Numbered from the stretch's first letter, positions 18,519 through 27,720 are shown. The stretch is 64,000 nt of DNA from Pseudomonas viridiflava (GCF_900582195.1 NZ_UTHA01000221.1:62001-126000); one strand, 5' to 3'. Numbers and translations: made by a program. The notes: generated by a model not told the origin, from the letters alone.

Positions 18519-19409
18519 ATGTCTACATCTACATTCTCTGCAGCTCAGAATCAGGCGAGCACGCTTTATCTGCCGCCCGGTGCCTGGCTGACCGTACTCG
18601 ATTGCCTGTGCGAGCATTTCCGCGCCATTGACCGCGCGCAATGGCTGGACCGCATCGCCCGGGGACGGGTGCTGGATGGCCATGGTCAGCCGATCCCGGT
18701 GGATTTGCCCTACAAGGAAGGTTTGCGAATTCATTATTTTCGCGAAGTGCCGGACGAGAAACCGATCCCGGTGGTCGAGTCGATTCTGTACGCGGATGAA
18801 CATCTGGTAGTGGCTGACAAACCGCATTTTCTGCCGGTGACGCCCGCCGGCGAATACGTAGAGCAAACCTTGTTGCGTCGGCTGATTCGTCGCTTGGACA
18901 ATCCTCACCTGGTGCCGCTGCACCGTATCGACCGGCATACGGCCGGATTGGTCATTTTCTCGGCCAATCCGCAAACCCGATCGGCTTATCAGTCGCTGTT
19001 CCCCACGCGGCAGATCGACAAACGCTACGAGGCCATCGCACCGGCGCTGCCAGACCTGAATTTCCCCTTGGTGCACAAAAGCCGTCTGGTGGATGGCGAA
19101 CCGTTTTTCCGCATGCAGGAAGGTGTGGGTGCCAGCAATACCGAAACGGCGGTGGAGGTTCGGGAGAAGCATGGCAATCTGTGGCGCTATGGGTTGTTTC
19201 CGGTGACCGGCAAGAAACATCAACTGCGCGTACACATGACTGCGCTGGGCGCGAGCATCTGCAACGATCCGTTTTATCCACAGGTGTTGAAAGACGTCGA
19301 GGACGATTACGCCAATCCGCTGAAGCTGCTGGCGCAGGGGCTGCGGTTTATTGACCCGGTGACCGGTGAAGAGCGTGAGTTCGAGAGCCGGATCACGCTG
19401 CAGTGGTGA
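18519..19409 (+). CDS. RluA-family pseudouridine synthase
   Basis: RNA pseudouridine synthase of 296 residues, starting at the ATG at 18519 (MSTSTFSAAQ); a longer frame back to 18486 lacks a better ribosome site. The catalytic motif is HRIDRHTAGLVIF with the active Asp after HRI. The KPHFLPVTPAGEY and KKHQLRVHMTALG motifs also fit the family. The N-terminal part has an S4-like segment (WLTVLDCLCEHF, then VLDGHGQPIPVDL). The RNA target cannot be named from sequence. Confidence 0.87.
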   Translation: MSTSTFSAAQNQASTLYLPPGAWLTVLDCLCEHFRAIDRAQWLDRIARGRVLDGHGQPIPVDLPYKEGLRIHYFREVPDEKPIPVVESILYADEHLVVADKPHFLPVTPAGEYVEQTLLRRLIRRLDNPHLVPLHRIDRHTAGLVIFSANPQTRSAYQSLFPTRQIDKRYEAIAPALPDLNFPLVHKSRLVDGEPFFRMQEGVGASNTETAVEVREKHGNLWRYGLFPVTGKKHQLRVHMTALGASICNDPFYPQVLKDVEDDYANPLKLLAQGLRFIDPVTGEEREFESRITLQW

Positions 19410-19437
19410 CATCGACGGCACTTTTCGAGCGCCCATG

Positions 19438-19465
19438 AAAAAGCCCGCAATCAATGCGGGCTTTT
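19438..19465. terminator. bidirectional rho-independent terminator
   Basis: AAAAGCCCGCA and TGCGGGCTTTT form an 11-base perfect stem around a six-base loop, with A/U tracts on both sides. It lies between the convergent pseudouridine synthase and lipoprotein genes and can serve both. Confidence 0.9.
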
Positions 19466-19489
19466 CTGTATCCGGTATCGACCCAGAGC

Positions 19490-19711
19490 TTACAGCTCTT
19501 TAACGGTACGAACCTGATCCTTGTTGATGCGGGTTTCTTTGCCGTCCAGCTGTTGGAACTCGTAGAAGCCCGAATCGTCATCGTATTTCGGGGTGTCGAC
19601 GGCCTGGATTTCGCGACCGTCATTCAAGGTGATCACTGTAGGCGACGAGCAACCGGCGAGGGTAGCAAGGCCCAGTGCGAGCATGAAAGTGGCGAGGGTC
19701 CGTTGAGTCAT
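19490..19711 (-). CDS. YgdI/YgdR-family small lipoprotein
   Basis: A 73-residue lipoprotein. The signal peptide (FMLALGLATLAGC) ends in the lipobox LAGC with lipidated Cys21. The mature part is a small SH3-like DUF903 domain (VITLNDGREIQAVDTPKYDD, then INKDQVRTVKEL), as in E. coli YgdI and YgdR. Residues SSP after the cysteine suggest outer-membrane sorting. Function is unknown. Confidence 0.9.
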   Translation of the reverse strand: MTQRTLATFMLALGLATLAGCSSPTVITLNDGREIQAVDTPKYDDDSGFYEFQQLDGKETRINKDQVRTVKEL

Positions 19712-19789
19712 GGGTGTGTCTCCGAATGGGAATTCTTTTGGTTACTGAGCTTGAGACGTATACAAGGCGTGAGAGTTCCTTGAATGGTG

Positions 19790-20392
19790 TCAGTCTGACA
19801 CAGTGTTGTGGGAATTTAACAGTTCGGGGGTGTTGAGGTTGGCCAGTCGCGGGTCGTTGTCCGGGCACTCCAGGGCAATGGCGCCGAGATTGCGCATGAC
19901 CCGGCCGGGGCTGCGTTCACCGGCGTACCAGGCATCTTCGAAGGCTTCTAGAAGGGCCACCGGAATAACACACAGCAACGGTTCCCAGTGCTCGTCATGG
20001 CGCAACATTAAAGGTTTTTCAGGATTCTGATTGGCCGTCTCGCGCATGCTGTGCAGCAACGCTTGGTCAATCCGCGGCACGTCGCAGGGTAAAACCAGCA
20101 GGTGACTGTGGCGCGCAGCTTTCAGACCTGCACGAATGCCTGCCAATGGCCCCGGGAAATCGTCTTGGTCATCAACCACCAATTGATCGGCGAACAGTGC
20201 GTAACGTTCGCGATTGCGGTTGCAGGAGATGATCAGATCGTCAGTCAATGCACGGACCTTGCGTTGCAAATGCGCGATCAACGGCTCGCCCTGCCACTCG
20301 ACCAAGCCTTTGTCCTGACCGCCCATTCGTTGGCCGCGCCCACCTGCCAGGAGCAGAATGGAGCAGAGGGGCAGTGGCGTATTCAGGGGCAT
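19790..20392 (-). CDS. mobA: molybdenum cofactor guanylyltransferase MobA
   Basis: Transfers GMP from GTP to molybdopterin-Mo to make the bis-MGD cofactor. The protein is 200 residues. The nucleotidyltransferase loop [17 protein letters not shown] and the metal-binding [13 protein letters not shown] are intact. It is divergent from moaB-moeA across 81 bases, so the cofactor genes share a control region. The start has GGAGAG seven bases upstream. Confidence 0.93.
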   Translation of the reverse strand: MPLNTPLPLCSILLLAGGRGQRMGGQDKGLVEWQGEPLIAHLQRKVRALTDDLIISCNRNRERYALFADQLVVDDQDDFPGPLAGIRAGLKAARHSHLLVLPCDVPRIDQALLHSMRETANQNPEKPLMLRHDEHWEPLLCVIPVALLEAFEDAWYAGERSPGRVMRNLGAIALECPDNDPRLANLNTPELLNSHNTVSD

Positions 20393-20473
20393 GGCAGCTC
20401 TCCAGAGGGGCGGCGAAAAAATGGGGCGCTGTGATATAACACCGGGCTGTTTCTCCTACAACTGGACGAGCCT

Positions 20474-21013
20474 ATGAAAGCCAAGGCTGATGTACCTTTC
20501 GTGCCGCTCAATATTGCGGTGCTGACAGTCAGTGACACCCGCACTCTGGAAACCGACACTTCAGGTCAGGTCTTCGTCGACCGCTTGACGGCGGCGGGCC
20601 ATTTTCTCGCGCAACGACTTTTGCTTAAAGATGACCTCTACAAAATACGCGCGCAAGTCGCCGCCTGGATTGCCGACGATGTCGTGCAGGTGGTGCTGAT
20701 CACCGGCGGTACCGGTTTTACCGGTCGCGACAGCACACCGGAAGCGGTTGCCTGCCTGCTCGACAAACAGGTCGACGGATTTGGTGAATTGTTCCGGCAG
20801 ATTTCGGTAGCCGATATCGGCACCTCCACGGTGCAGTCCCGAGCACTGGCCGGTCTGGCCAATGGCACGCTGGTTTGCTGCCTGCCGGGTTCGACCAATG
20901 CCGTACGCACCGGTTGGGACGGCATCCTGGGCGAGCAGTTGGATGCTCGTCACCGTCCGTGCAATTTCGTCACTCATTTGAAACAGGCGGCGCCTTGTGA
21001 ATCCCGTGGGTAA
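20474..21013 (+). CDS. moaB: molybdopterin adenylyltransferase-type protein MoaB
   Basis: A 179-residue MoaB/Mog-fold protein that adenylylates molybdopterin before metal insertion. The family motifs are LTVSDTRTLETDTSG, LITGGTGFTGRDSTPEA and LPGSTNAVRTGWDGIL. It overlaps moeA by 17 bases, so the two are translated together. Confidence 0.9.
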   Translation: MKAKADVPFVPLNIAVLTVSDTRTLETDTSGQVFVDRLTAAGHFLAQRLLLKDDLYKIRAQVAAWIADDVVQVVLITGGTGFTGRDSTPEAVACLLDKQVDGFGELFRQISVADIGTSTVQSRALAGLANGTLVCCLPGSTNAVRTGWDGILGEQLDARHRPCNFVTHLKQAAPCESRG

Positions 21014-22223
21014 GCCGGGCAAGACTGGAGCACTGATGCCGGTCGAGGTGGCGCTGGCGCGTCTGCTCGAGATGGCCGAAGCCTCGCCAATTGTCGAGCA
21101 TGAATATTTGCCGCTGGCGCAGGTTCAGGGGCGTGTGCTGAGTGAAGACCTGATTTCAACGCTGGATCTGCCACCCTGGCCGAACAGTGCCATGGACGGT
21201 TATGCGCTGAACCTGGCTGACTGGACGGGCGAACCGATGCCGGTCAGTCAGAAGGTGTTTGCCGGGCAATCCCCCGAACCACTGAAGCCGGGCACCTGTG
21301 CACGGATTTTTACCGGTGCTCCGGTGCCTGCGGGCGCGGATTGTGTGGAAATGCAGGAAAACGTTGAGGTTCAAACCGATGAAACGGTGTGCTTTCTCGA
21401 ACCGATGAAGGTCGGGCAGAACATACGCCCGCAAGGCCAGGAAACCACCGTCGGTGAGTTGATCCTGCCCGCCGGGACCCGCTTGGGTCCGATAGAGCAG
21501 GGGCTGGCTGCATCGCTGGGTTGCGCCGGGTTGAAGGTGGTGCGCCGGGTTCGCGTAGCGGTGATTTCCACCGGCGATGAATTGGTCGAACCAGGCCAGA
21601 CGTTGGGGCCGGGTCAGATATACAACAGTAACCGGGTGCTATTGTGCAGTTGGCTGCAACGTCTGGGCTGTGAGGTGATCGATGCCGGTATTCTTCCGGA
21701 CGATCTGGCCACGACCCGTGCGCGTCTGGGTGAGCTGCAGGATGTTGATCTGATCCTTTCCACCGGTGGCGTGTCGGTGGGGGAGGCGGATTTTCTCGGT
21801 ATCGCTTTGCGTGAAGAAGGCGAGCTTGCCCTTTGGAAGCTGGCGATCAAGCCCGGTAAACCGCTCACGTTTGGCCATTTCCGCAGCGTGCCGGTTATTG
21901 GCCTGCCAGGTAATCCGGCGTCGACATTGGTGACCTTTGCGCTGCTCACGCGACCTTACCTGTTACGCCGGCAGGGCGTGCGGGACGTCGAGCCGCTGAC
22001 GTTCACCGTACCTGCTGGTTTTGACTGGCCGGTGGCAGGCAATCGGCGTGAGTACCTGCGGGGCCGTCTGGAGCAAGGGCGAGCGACTGTCTACCGCAAC
22101 CAGAGCTCAGGCGTGCTACGTAGCGCGGCGTGGGCAGATGGATTAGTCGAAGTGCTTGAAGGTCAGACGCTGAGCGCAGGAAACCCCGTAGTCTTCATTC
22201 CGCTGAGTGACTTGCTGGCCTGA
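20997..22223 (+). CDS. moeA: molybdopterin molybdenumtransferase MoeA
   Basis: Inserts molybdate into adenylylated molybdopterin. The protein is 408 residues, the usual length. Motifs visible are PPWPNSAMDGYAL, RIFTGAPVPAGADCVEMQE, STGDELVEPGQTLGPGQIY, STGGVSVGEADFL and GLPGNPASTLVTF. It starts with a GTG inside the end of moaB. The pair probably duplicates a primary moa/moe set elsewhere, as in other pseudomonads. Confidence 0.93.
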   Translation: MNPVGKPGKTGALMPVEVALARLLEMAEASPIVEHEYLPLAQVQGRVLSEDLISTLDLPPWPNSAMDGYALNLADWTGEPMPVSQKVFAGQSPEPLKPGTCARIFTGAPVPAGADCVEMQENVEVQTDETVCFLEPMKVGQNIRPQGQETTVGELILPAGTRLGPIEQGLAASLGCAGLKVVRRVRVAVISTGDELVEPGQTLGPGQIYNSNRVLLCSWLQRLGCEVIDAGILPDDLATTRARLGELQDVDLILSTGGVSVGEADFLGIALREEGELALWKLAIKPGKPLTFGHFRSVPVIGLPGNPASTLVTFALLTRPYLLRRQGVRDVEPLTFTVPAGFDWPVAGNRREYLRGRLEQGRATVYRNQSSGVLRSAAWADGLVEVLEGQTLSAGNPVVFIPLSDLLA

Positions 22224-22239
22224 TCACTATCGTCCGGAT

Positions 22240-22270
22240 GCAGGCGTCGGCTGACTCAGGCGGCGCCTGC
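22240..22270 (+). terminator. hairpin after moeA
   Basis: GCAGGCG and CGCCTGC form a stem 16 bases after the moeA stop. There is no strong U-tract, so termination would be weak. Confidence 0.35.
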
Positions 22271-22283
22271 AATGCTTATTCAC

Positions 22284-22478
22284 TTAATTGCTGATCAATG
22301 CCACAAGCTGGTCGAATCGGCTGTTGGCCACCCATCCCAGCAGACCCAGCACGACCGCTGTTGCACCCGCCGAGTAGGCGAGCCGGTGTTTGATCGTTCT
22401 GACATCACTGCGGACTTCGTCCATGTCCCGCCGAAGGTATTTGAGATGGGTTTCAAGCTCGGTCACTCGGGGCTCCAT
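22284..22478 (-). CDS. small coiled-coil membrane-anchored protein
   Basis: A 64-residue protein with an N-terminal heptad-like coiled coil (RVTELETHLKYLRRDMDEVR) and one membrane helix (YSAGATAVVLGLLGWVA). The ATG at 22478 is chosen because GGAG lies about ten bases upstream; the frame is open back to 22676 but that part has no ribosome site and looks non-coding. The layout resembles XhlA/hemolysin-associated or DUF1640-like short proteins. No function is assigned. Confidence 0.6.
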   Translation of the reverse strand: MEPRVTELETHLKYLRRDMDEVRSDVRTIKHRLAYSAGATAVVLGLLGWVANSRFDQLVALISN

Positions 22479-22905
22479 ATCAATTTCTCCAGTGGTTCTG
22501 GCGCTGTTTTTGAAATCGGACTTGTGTTTCGCACGACTTTCGACGATGGGTCCAACCGGACTCACTGGGATTCTGGCTTCATGGCTTGGCATGGAAGCAT
22601 CCACCGGTTGATTCAAATGTTTGCTTGCAGCCTTTTCCAGCTCTGGAACTGACAAGAGCCTTGGGGGTGTATCCACTCATTACATGCACGTCCTTGTGTG
22701 TTGGATTGAAGATCGATGCCGCGAGCACACGGTGACCCAATGCTCGGACCGGGTCAATTAAGCCGATTCCGCATGTTATGTAAGAAAAAATACCGCTATG
22801 TAGGAAGCTGGCGCCAGAAGGTTGAATTAATCAGGGCGCTGACGGCTTTTTTGCGTGTCGCTGCGGTCAAGATGTGTCAACCGATTCGATTTTGGGAGTG
22901 ACGTG

Positions 22906-23823
22906 ATGAGTGAACGCCGGGCGCTGTTGATTCTGCATGGCAAGCAGGCACTCAACGAGGCGGTTCGCACCGCCGTCGAGGACAAGCGCAAGCAAGGCTG
23001 GGAGCTGGCCGTGCGTCTGACCTGGGAGGCAGGGGACGCTCAGCGCTGGGTGGAGCAGGCTCTGGCGGACGGCTACACGAAAATTATCGCTGGCGGTGGC
23101 GATGGCACCTTGCGTGACATTGCCGAGGCGCTCGCGGCGCATCCGGGCAAAGCCAGCCTGGTGCTTTTACCCTTGGGCACCGCTAACGACTTTTCCCGCG
23201 CCGCCGGTGTGCCACTGGAGCCTGCCGAAGCGCTTGAACTGCTTGATGTGCCGCCGCGTGATATCGATGTGGGCGAAGTCGGCGGACAGATTTTCCTCAA
23301 TATGGCCACGGGTGGTTTCGGCAGTCAGGTCACGGCCAATACGTCCGAGGACCTGAAAAAAGTACTCGGTGGTGCAGCCTATCTGTTCACCGGTTTGTCA
23401 CGATTCAGCGAGCTGCATGCTGCTTATGGTGAACTGCAGGGGCCGGACTTTCACTGGAGTGGCGAAATGCTCGCGCTGGGTATCGGCAATGGCCGTCAGG
23501 CCGGTGGCGGGCACGCCCTGTGCCCGGAAGCGCTGGCCGATGACGGTTTGCTGGATATCAGCATCCTGCCGGCGCCCCAGGAGCTGGTGAGCACATTGAA
23601 GACGCTGCTCAGCGATGGTTTCGGCATCGATAACATGTTTGTCCGAGCCCGTTTGCCATGGGTCGAAATCAAAGTGGCCGAGGGGCTCTGCATCAATCTG
23701 GATGGCGAGCCACTGGAAGGTGACAGCTTGCGATTTGAAGCGCGTCCGGCAGCGTTGCGCGTGCATTTGCCGGAGCATTCGCCATTGTTGAGCGCCGCCG
23801 GATCGATCAGTCGTCCAGGCTGA
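22906..23823 (+). CDS. yegS: YegS-type lipid kinase (DAGK_cat family)
   Basis: Soluble 305-residue kinase of the diacylglycerol-kinase catalytic family, probably phosphorylating a membrane lipid such as phosphatidylglycerol. The nucleotide-binding signature IIAGGGDGTLRDIAEAL and the LPLGTANDFSRAAGV motif are intact. The start is the ATG at 22906 (MSERRALLIL) with GGGAGTG upstream. Its 3' end overlaps that of the convergent response-regulator gene by 17 bases. Confidence 0.88.
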   Translation: MSERRALLILHGKQALNEAVRTAVEDKRKQGWELAVRLTWEAGDAQRWVEQALADGYTKIIAGGGDGTLRDIAEALAAHPGKASLVLLPLGTANDFSRAAGVPLEPAEALELLDVPPRDIDVGEVGGQIFLNMATGGFGSQVTANTSEDLKKVLGGAAYLFTGLSRFSELHAAYGELQGPDFHWSGEMLALGIGNGRQAGGGHALCPEALADDGLLDISILPAPQELVSTLKTLLSDGFGIDNMFVRARLPWVEIKVAEGLCINLDGEPLEGDSLRFEARPAALRVHLPEHSPLLSAAGSISRPG

Positions 23824-24466
23824 TGATCTGTTCGCGTACGGCGAACAGCACCAGGCCCGCCACGTCGTAGATTTGCAGGCGCTTCATGATCTGTGAACGG
23901 TGGGTTTCGACAGTCTTGATGCTCAGTCCCAGGCCATTGGCGATTTCCCGGGTGGATTTGCCCCGCACGATCAAGCGCAGGATTTCCAGTTGGCGCGCGG
24001 TCAGATTGTGCGAGTCGGCGATTTCCGGCTGCTGCTTCTGATTGCGGGTCAGGGCCTGATTGATCACGGTATGGGCGATGGCCGGGCTCAAGTAGCGCTC
24101 GTTGTTGCGCAAGGCTTCCAGTGCATGTTCGAGTTCGGTGGCCGTGGTGTCTTTGAGCAGGTAGCCGTGGGCGCCGGACTCCAGTGCCTGCATGATCAGC
24201 GCCGGATCGGTATGCATCGACAGGATCAGCACCTTGCTCTGCGGACGGACTCGCTTGAGTCGCTGCAAAGCTTCCAGGCCACCGGTTTCTTTCATGGAGA
24301 TATCCAGTAGCACGATATCCGGACTCAGTTGCTCGACCATTTCGAGCAACTGCGAGCCGTCATTGGCCTCGCCAATCACCGCGTAACCGGGAATATCCAG
24401 CACCAGAGCGCGCACGCCGGCCCTGATCAGCGAGTGGTCATCCACCAGAAGTAAGTTGCAAGTCAA
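23807..24466 (-). CDS. NarL/FixJ-family response regulator
   Basis: A 219-residue regulator with a receiver domain (phosphoacceptor in DIVLLDISMKETGG) and a LuxR helix-turn-helix (LTARQLEILRLIVRGKSTRE). The initiation codon is a TTG at 24466 that overlaps the TGA of the kinase gene, so the two are coupled. Probable partner of the kinase at 24463. The regulated genes are unknown. Confidence 0.88.
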   Translation of the reverse strand: MTCNLLLVDDHSLIRAGVRALVLDIPGYAVIGEANDGSQLLEMVEQLSPDIVLLDISMKETGGLEALQRLKRVRPQSKVLILSMHTDPALIMQALESGAHGYLLKDTTATELEHALEALRNNERYLSPAIAHTVINQALTRNQKQQPEIADSHNLTARQLEILRLIVRGKSTREIANGLGLSIKTVETHRSQIMKRLQIYDVAGLVLFAVREQIISLDD

Positions 24467-25434
24467 CGCATAACCTTATTCGTACTGGCCCGCTCGAGTG
24501 CGCGTGGCGCCCAGGGGAAGAGTGCTTCGATTTGGGTGCCTTTGCCCGGCTCGCTGATGACGTTCAGGGTGCCACCCAGTTGCTCGATACGTTCGGCCAT
24601 CCCGGCCATGCCTCGTTGTCCTTCTCGACCCGGGTTGGCCGCCGGAGCGAACCCCAGGCCGTCATCGCTGATCAGCAGCGTCAGACCTTTGGGCAGACGT
24701 TGCACGCGTATCACCAGGTTTTTCGCCTGGGCGTGACGCAGGATATTGGTAACAGCCTCCTGGGTAATGCGAAAGGCAGCGACCGCCATTTCTTCCGGGA
24801 TACCGTTAAGGCGCTGCTGGCAATCGAGGCTCCAGTGCACGCTGGTGTTGGCCAAAGTCTTGAGCAGATGCGCTCGCAGGCTGGCTTCAAGCCCAAGGCT
24901 GGTCAACTGGCGTGGATTGAGAATGGCCGAAACGTCGCGCACCTTGTTGAGGGTTTCTTCCAGGGTGTCGCACAGCGCCGTGCAGTGTTCCTGCAAGTCA
25001 TCCGGCATGCGCCGCTTGAGCCACTCGCTTTGCAGTTTGGCAGCCGTCAGCAACTGGCCGATATCGTCATGGAGTTCGCGGCTGAGGCGATGGCGTTCGT
25101 TTTCCTGGACTTCCAGCAGGCGATCAGCGAGTTCTTGCGGCTGGAACTTGATCGATTTGCGTGACAGCCGATATTGCACCCAGACGCACGCGGTGGCGGC
25201 CATGTCGAGCAGTAGCAATCCCAGGCTGAGTGGTGTCGAAAGACCATAGGTCAGCAGGCTGCCGAGCGTAGCCGCGATGCACAGTATCAGTGTGAACCGG
25301 CGTGCATTTTCCCGGGAAGGTGGCCATGTGGTGATTGACTTGAGGCTGGCGTACATAACGGATGGAGCCAATGGATGTTCGCTGCGGGCAGACCGGCCGA
25401 AGTTTGGCGGGTCTCTGTCTGAAAATGCTGTCAC
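24463..25434 (-). CDS. NarX/DegS-type (HisKA_3) sensor histidine kinase
   Basis: A kinase of up to 323 residues. Two membrane helices (about 46-65 and 68-85) without a periplasmic domain are followed by the HisKA_3 box RHRLSRELHDDIGQLLTAA and a HATPase with ITQEAVTNILRHAQAKN, DDGLGF and GQRGMAGMAERI. The GTG at 25434 gives the longest form; the ATG at 25356 (MYASLKSITTW) is an equal candidate, and neither has a good ribosome site. With no input domain it may sense membrane state or a partner protein. Confidence 0.85.
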   Translation of the reverse strand: MTAFSDRDPPNFGRSARSEHPLAPSVMYASLKSITTWPPSRENARRFTLILCIAATLGSLLTYGLSTPLSLGLLLLDMAATACVWVQYRLSRKSIKFQPQELADRLLEVQENERHRLSRELHDDIGQLLTAAKLQSEWLKRRMPDDLQEHCTALCDTLEETLNKVRDVSAILNPRQLTSLGLEASLRAHLLKTLANTSVHWSLDCQQRLNGIPEEMAVAAFRITQEAVTNILRHAQAKNLVIRVQRLPKGLTLLISDDGLGFAPAANPGREGQRGMAGMAERIEQLGGTLNVISEPGKGTQIEALFPWAPRALERASTNKVMR

Positions 25435-25843
25435 TTATGTTATTGATTTCAACGCGGTTCGGTGAGCGCATTGACCGCCAACTTCAATGGATGGCTCTCT
25501 CTGAAATCACTATGCCATTAATTTGAAAGCAACTAATGGGCGGCATAATACCACTTAAGATACCGTTGGTCGCGCTCGCTATATATGTCCACTGCGTCAG
25601 GAAATACGTGATATTGGACGTAAGTTCCATAATGGAAAACAGACGGTTTATTGTCTTCGATAGATGTCGGTATTGCCCGAAGTTGTGCTTCTTAACACAC
25701 AGGCAAACCCTGAGGCCGGCAGGAAACATTTGGTTCTGTCAGAGCTGATATTTAATTCGACTTGTCGCTGGCAGGTATGAGTTATTTCAAACACGACATT
25801 CAACGCTTGCGTCCTGACTGCCTGCGCGCGTTCAAAGTGATGA
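25435..25843. other. low-GC intergenic region
   Basis: 409 bases between the kinase and the Hpt-like gene. Bases 25561-25680 contain about 54 G+C out of 120, well below the flanks. Short open frames on each strand (25484-25729 and 25536-25748) lack ribosome sites and recognisable content. It could hold a promoter for the kinase gene, a small RNA, or decayed foreign DNA. Nothing specific can be named. Confidence 0.4.
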
Positions 25844-26311
25844 TCAGGCTTGTCCTGAATAGGGCTGTTGAGGCAAACGTTTGCCCGCGAGTGCCGGCTG
25901 ACGCTGGCTTTGGCCGACCTGAAAGGCGAACGCTTCGATCAGCGAGGCCTGTTCGCTTTCATCCAGACTCAACTGCCCGGTCTTCTGATCGATCAGTTCA
26001 AGTTGCCAGGCCATCAGCGTGAAGCAATCCTGCAATGCTTGCAGAGCCTGTTCGTGCAGGTCGATGCGATCCTGGGGCAGGTTGAGCAGGCTGTAAATGT
26101 GCAGCGAGAATTCGGAGATCGCTTCTAGCGCCAGGGCTTCAGCCCTGCGTGCAAGTTTGAGGAGGGTGCCGAGCATGCACTCGATAGCGTCCTTGTCATT
26201 GCTGATCAGTTGCAGATGGCTGAGGCATTCTTCGGACTTGGCCAGGAGTTTTTCGGCCTCGGCAAGGAATTCGGGGAAGCGTTCTACCCACTCTTTGCGG
26301 TCCATTGGCAT
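25844..26311 (-). CDS. Hpt/CheA-P1-like helical protein without a clear phosphoacceptor
   Basis: A 155-residue soluble helical protein starting at the ATG at 26311 (MPMDRKEWVERF) with GGAG ten bases before it; the frame is open further back without support. The spacing of KSEECLSHLQLISND, ECMLGTLLKLARRAEALA and SEFSLHIYSLLN resembles an Hpt domain. The position of the phosphoaccepting His in the usual HTLKG is occupied by GTLLK. It is divergent from cheV, which suggests a role in chemotaxis or surface signalling. This assignment is an inference from pattern and context. Confidence 0.6.
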   Translation of the reverse strand: MPMDRKEWVERFPEFLAEAEKLLAKSEECLSHLQLISNDKDAIECMLGTLLKLARRAEALALEAISEFSLHIYSLLNLPQDRIDLHEQALQALQDCFTLMAWQLELIDQKTGQLSLDESEQASLIEAFAFQVGQSQRQPALAGKRLPQQPYSGQA

Positions 26312-26765
26312 GCTTATCTCCACCACGTCATGTCTGATGAGGGAATGCCGTGTGTGGCGACGATCATGAATCGTCGGGAGATCGCGCCCAGACGTGCAGG
26401 TGCACAGCCTGAGGGGTTCCAGAGGGCTTGTTTCCGCTGAATTGCGATCGCACACAATAGCCTGACTCCGTTCATGCAATGAGAATGGCGTCACATTAAT
26501 GGCTATTGGATACTGCGAATATCAGGTTGGGCCTGATTGTTACTAGGGGAATCCCTTAGGCACGGGAACCTACCGTGCAAACCGAGGTCGCGCCGCAGAG
26601 AATGTAGCAGATGAAAATCACCGGGCCAGTAAAGCATGATGTTAATGTGACATCAATGCCTGATCATGGCATTTTTGACGGGGTCCGGCATGGCAATCAA
26701 GAACCGCCATTTGCCGCCGATAACCTCACATAGTGAATTCATCAGAACAAGCCCAGGAGTCATTG
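26312..26765. other. divergent control region of the Hpt-like gene and cheV
   Basis: 454 bases without a supported gene. The right part contains the candidate FliA promoter at 26697-26723. The left part, adjacent to the Hpt-like gene, should hold that gene's promoter, but none was clear. Confidence 0.45.
26697..26723 (+). promoter_or_regulatory. candidate FliA (sigma-28) promoter of cheV
   Basis: TCAAG at 26697-26701 and GCCGATAA at 26716-26723 match the pseudomonad flagellar sigma-28 pattern. The -10 is a full match to GCCGATAA. Start of transcription would be near 26731, 35 bases before the cheV ATG. Confidence 0.6.
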
Positions 26766-27701
26766 ATGGCCGGCATTCTCGACACGGTAGACCAACGCAC
26801 GCAACTGGTGGGTGAGAATCGCCTGGAAATTCTCATGTTTCGACTGGCCGGGCGTCAGTTGTTCGCGATCAACGTGTTCAAGGTTCAGGAAGTGCTGCAA
26901 CTGCCGAAACTGACCTTGATGCCGCAGCGTCACCCGTTTGTGTGCGGCGTGGTCAATCTGCGCGGTCAGACCTTGCCGGTGATCGATCTGTCGCAGGCGA
27001 TCGGCATGCGTCCATTGGTGCCGGGTCCGAACAGCACCATTATCGTCACTGAGTACAACCGCTCGGTACAGGCCTTCCTCGTCGGTGGCGTGGATCGCAT
27101 CGTCAACATGAACTGGGAAGCCATTCTGCCGCCGCCGACCAGCGCCGGGCGTCAGCATTATCTGACCGCGATCAGCAAGGTCGACGATCAACTGGTAGAA
27201 ATCATCGACGTCGAGAAAGTCCTCGCCGAAATCGTCCCTTACAACGCCAAGGTCTCGCGCGAAAAGCTTGATGATCCGGTGCTGGAGCGCGCCCGTGGCC
27301 GTGAAGTGCTGCTGGTGGACGACTCCAATGTAGCGCTTTCGCAATTGCGTGACACCCTCGGCCAGCTCGGCGTGAAAATGCACATCGCCAGCGATGGCCT
27401 GAAGGCGTTGAACATGCTCAAGGGCTGGGCTGATACCGGCGTGAACATGACCGACAAGCTGCTGATGATCTTCACCGATGCGGAAATGCCGGAAATGGAC
27501 GGTTATCGCCTGACCACCGAAATTCGCAACGACCCGCGTCTGCGTGGTTTGTACGTGGTGTTGCACACCTCGCTGTCCGGCAGTTTCAACGACTCGATGG
27601 TGAAGAAGGTCGGTTGCGACAACTTCCTCTCGAAATTCCAGCCGGACAAACTCGTCGACGTGGTGCGTCAGCGCCTGATGCTCGACGAAGTCCCGGCCTG
27701 A
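26766..27701 (+). CDS. cheV: chemotaxis coupling protein CheV
   Basis: A 311-residue CheW-receiver fusion that links chemoreceptors to CheA and buffers phosphorylation. The CheW domain (about 20-165) contains FAINVFKVQEVLQL and CGVVNLRGQTLPVIDLS. The receiver domain (about 185-305) has VLLVDDSNVA and the phosphoacceptor in IFTDAEMPEMDGY. The ATG at 26766 is preceded by AGGAG. A sigma-28 promoter upstream would place it in the late flagellar regulon. No other che gene is nearby. Confidence 0.92.
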   Translation: MAGILDTVDQRTQLVGENRLEILMFRLAGRQLFAINVFKVQEVLQLPKLTLMPQRHPFVCGVVNLRGQTLPVIDLSQAIGMRPLVPGPNSTIIVTEYNRSVQAFLVGGVDRIVNMNWEAILPPPTSAGRQHYLTAISKVDDQLVEIIDVEKVLAEIVPYNAKVSREKLDDPVLERARGREVLLVDDSNVALSQLRDTLGQLGVKMHIASDGLKALNMLKGWADTGVNMTDKLLMIFTDAEMPEMDGYRLTTEIRNDPRLRGLYVVLHTSLSGSFNDSMVKKVGCDNFLSKFQPDKLVDVVRQRLMLDEVPA

Positions 27702-27720
27702 TCCAAACGCTTCAGCCGCC

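Noticed and set aside
22479-22676. N-terminal extension of the small coiled-coil membrane protein
   Set aside because: It would start with a GTG lacking a ribosome site and adds a low-complexity segment; the ATG at 22478 has GGAG at good spacing.
25484-25748. Two short open frames (81 and 70 residues) in the low-GC gap
   Set aside because: No ribosome site, no recognisable sequence, and they overlap each other on opposite strands.
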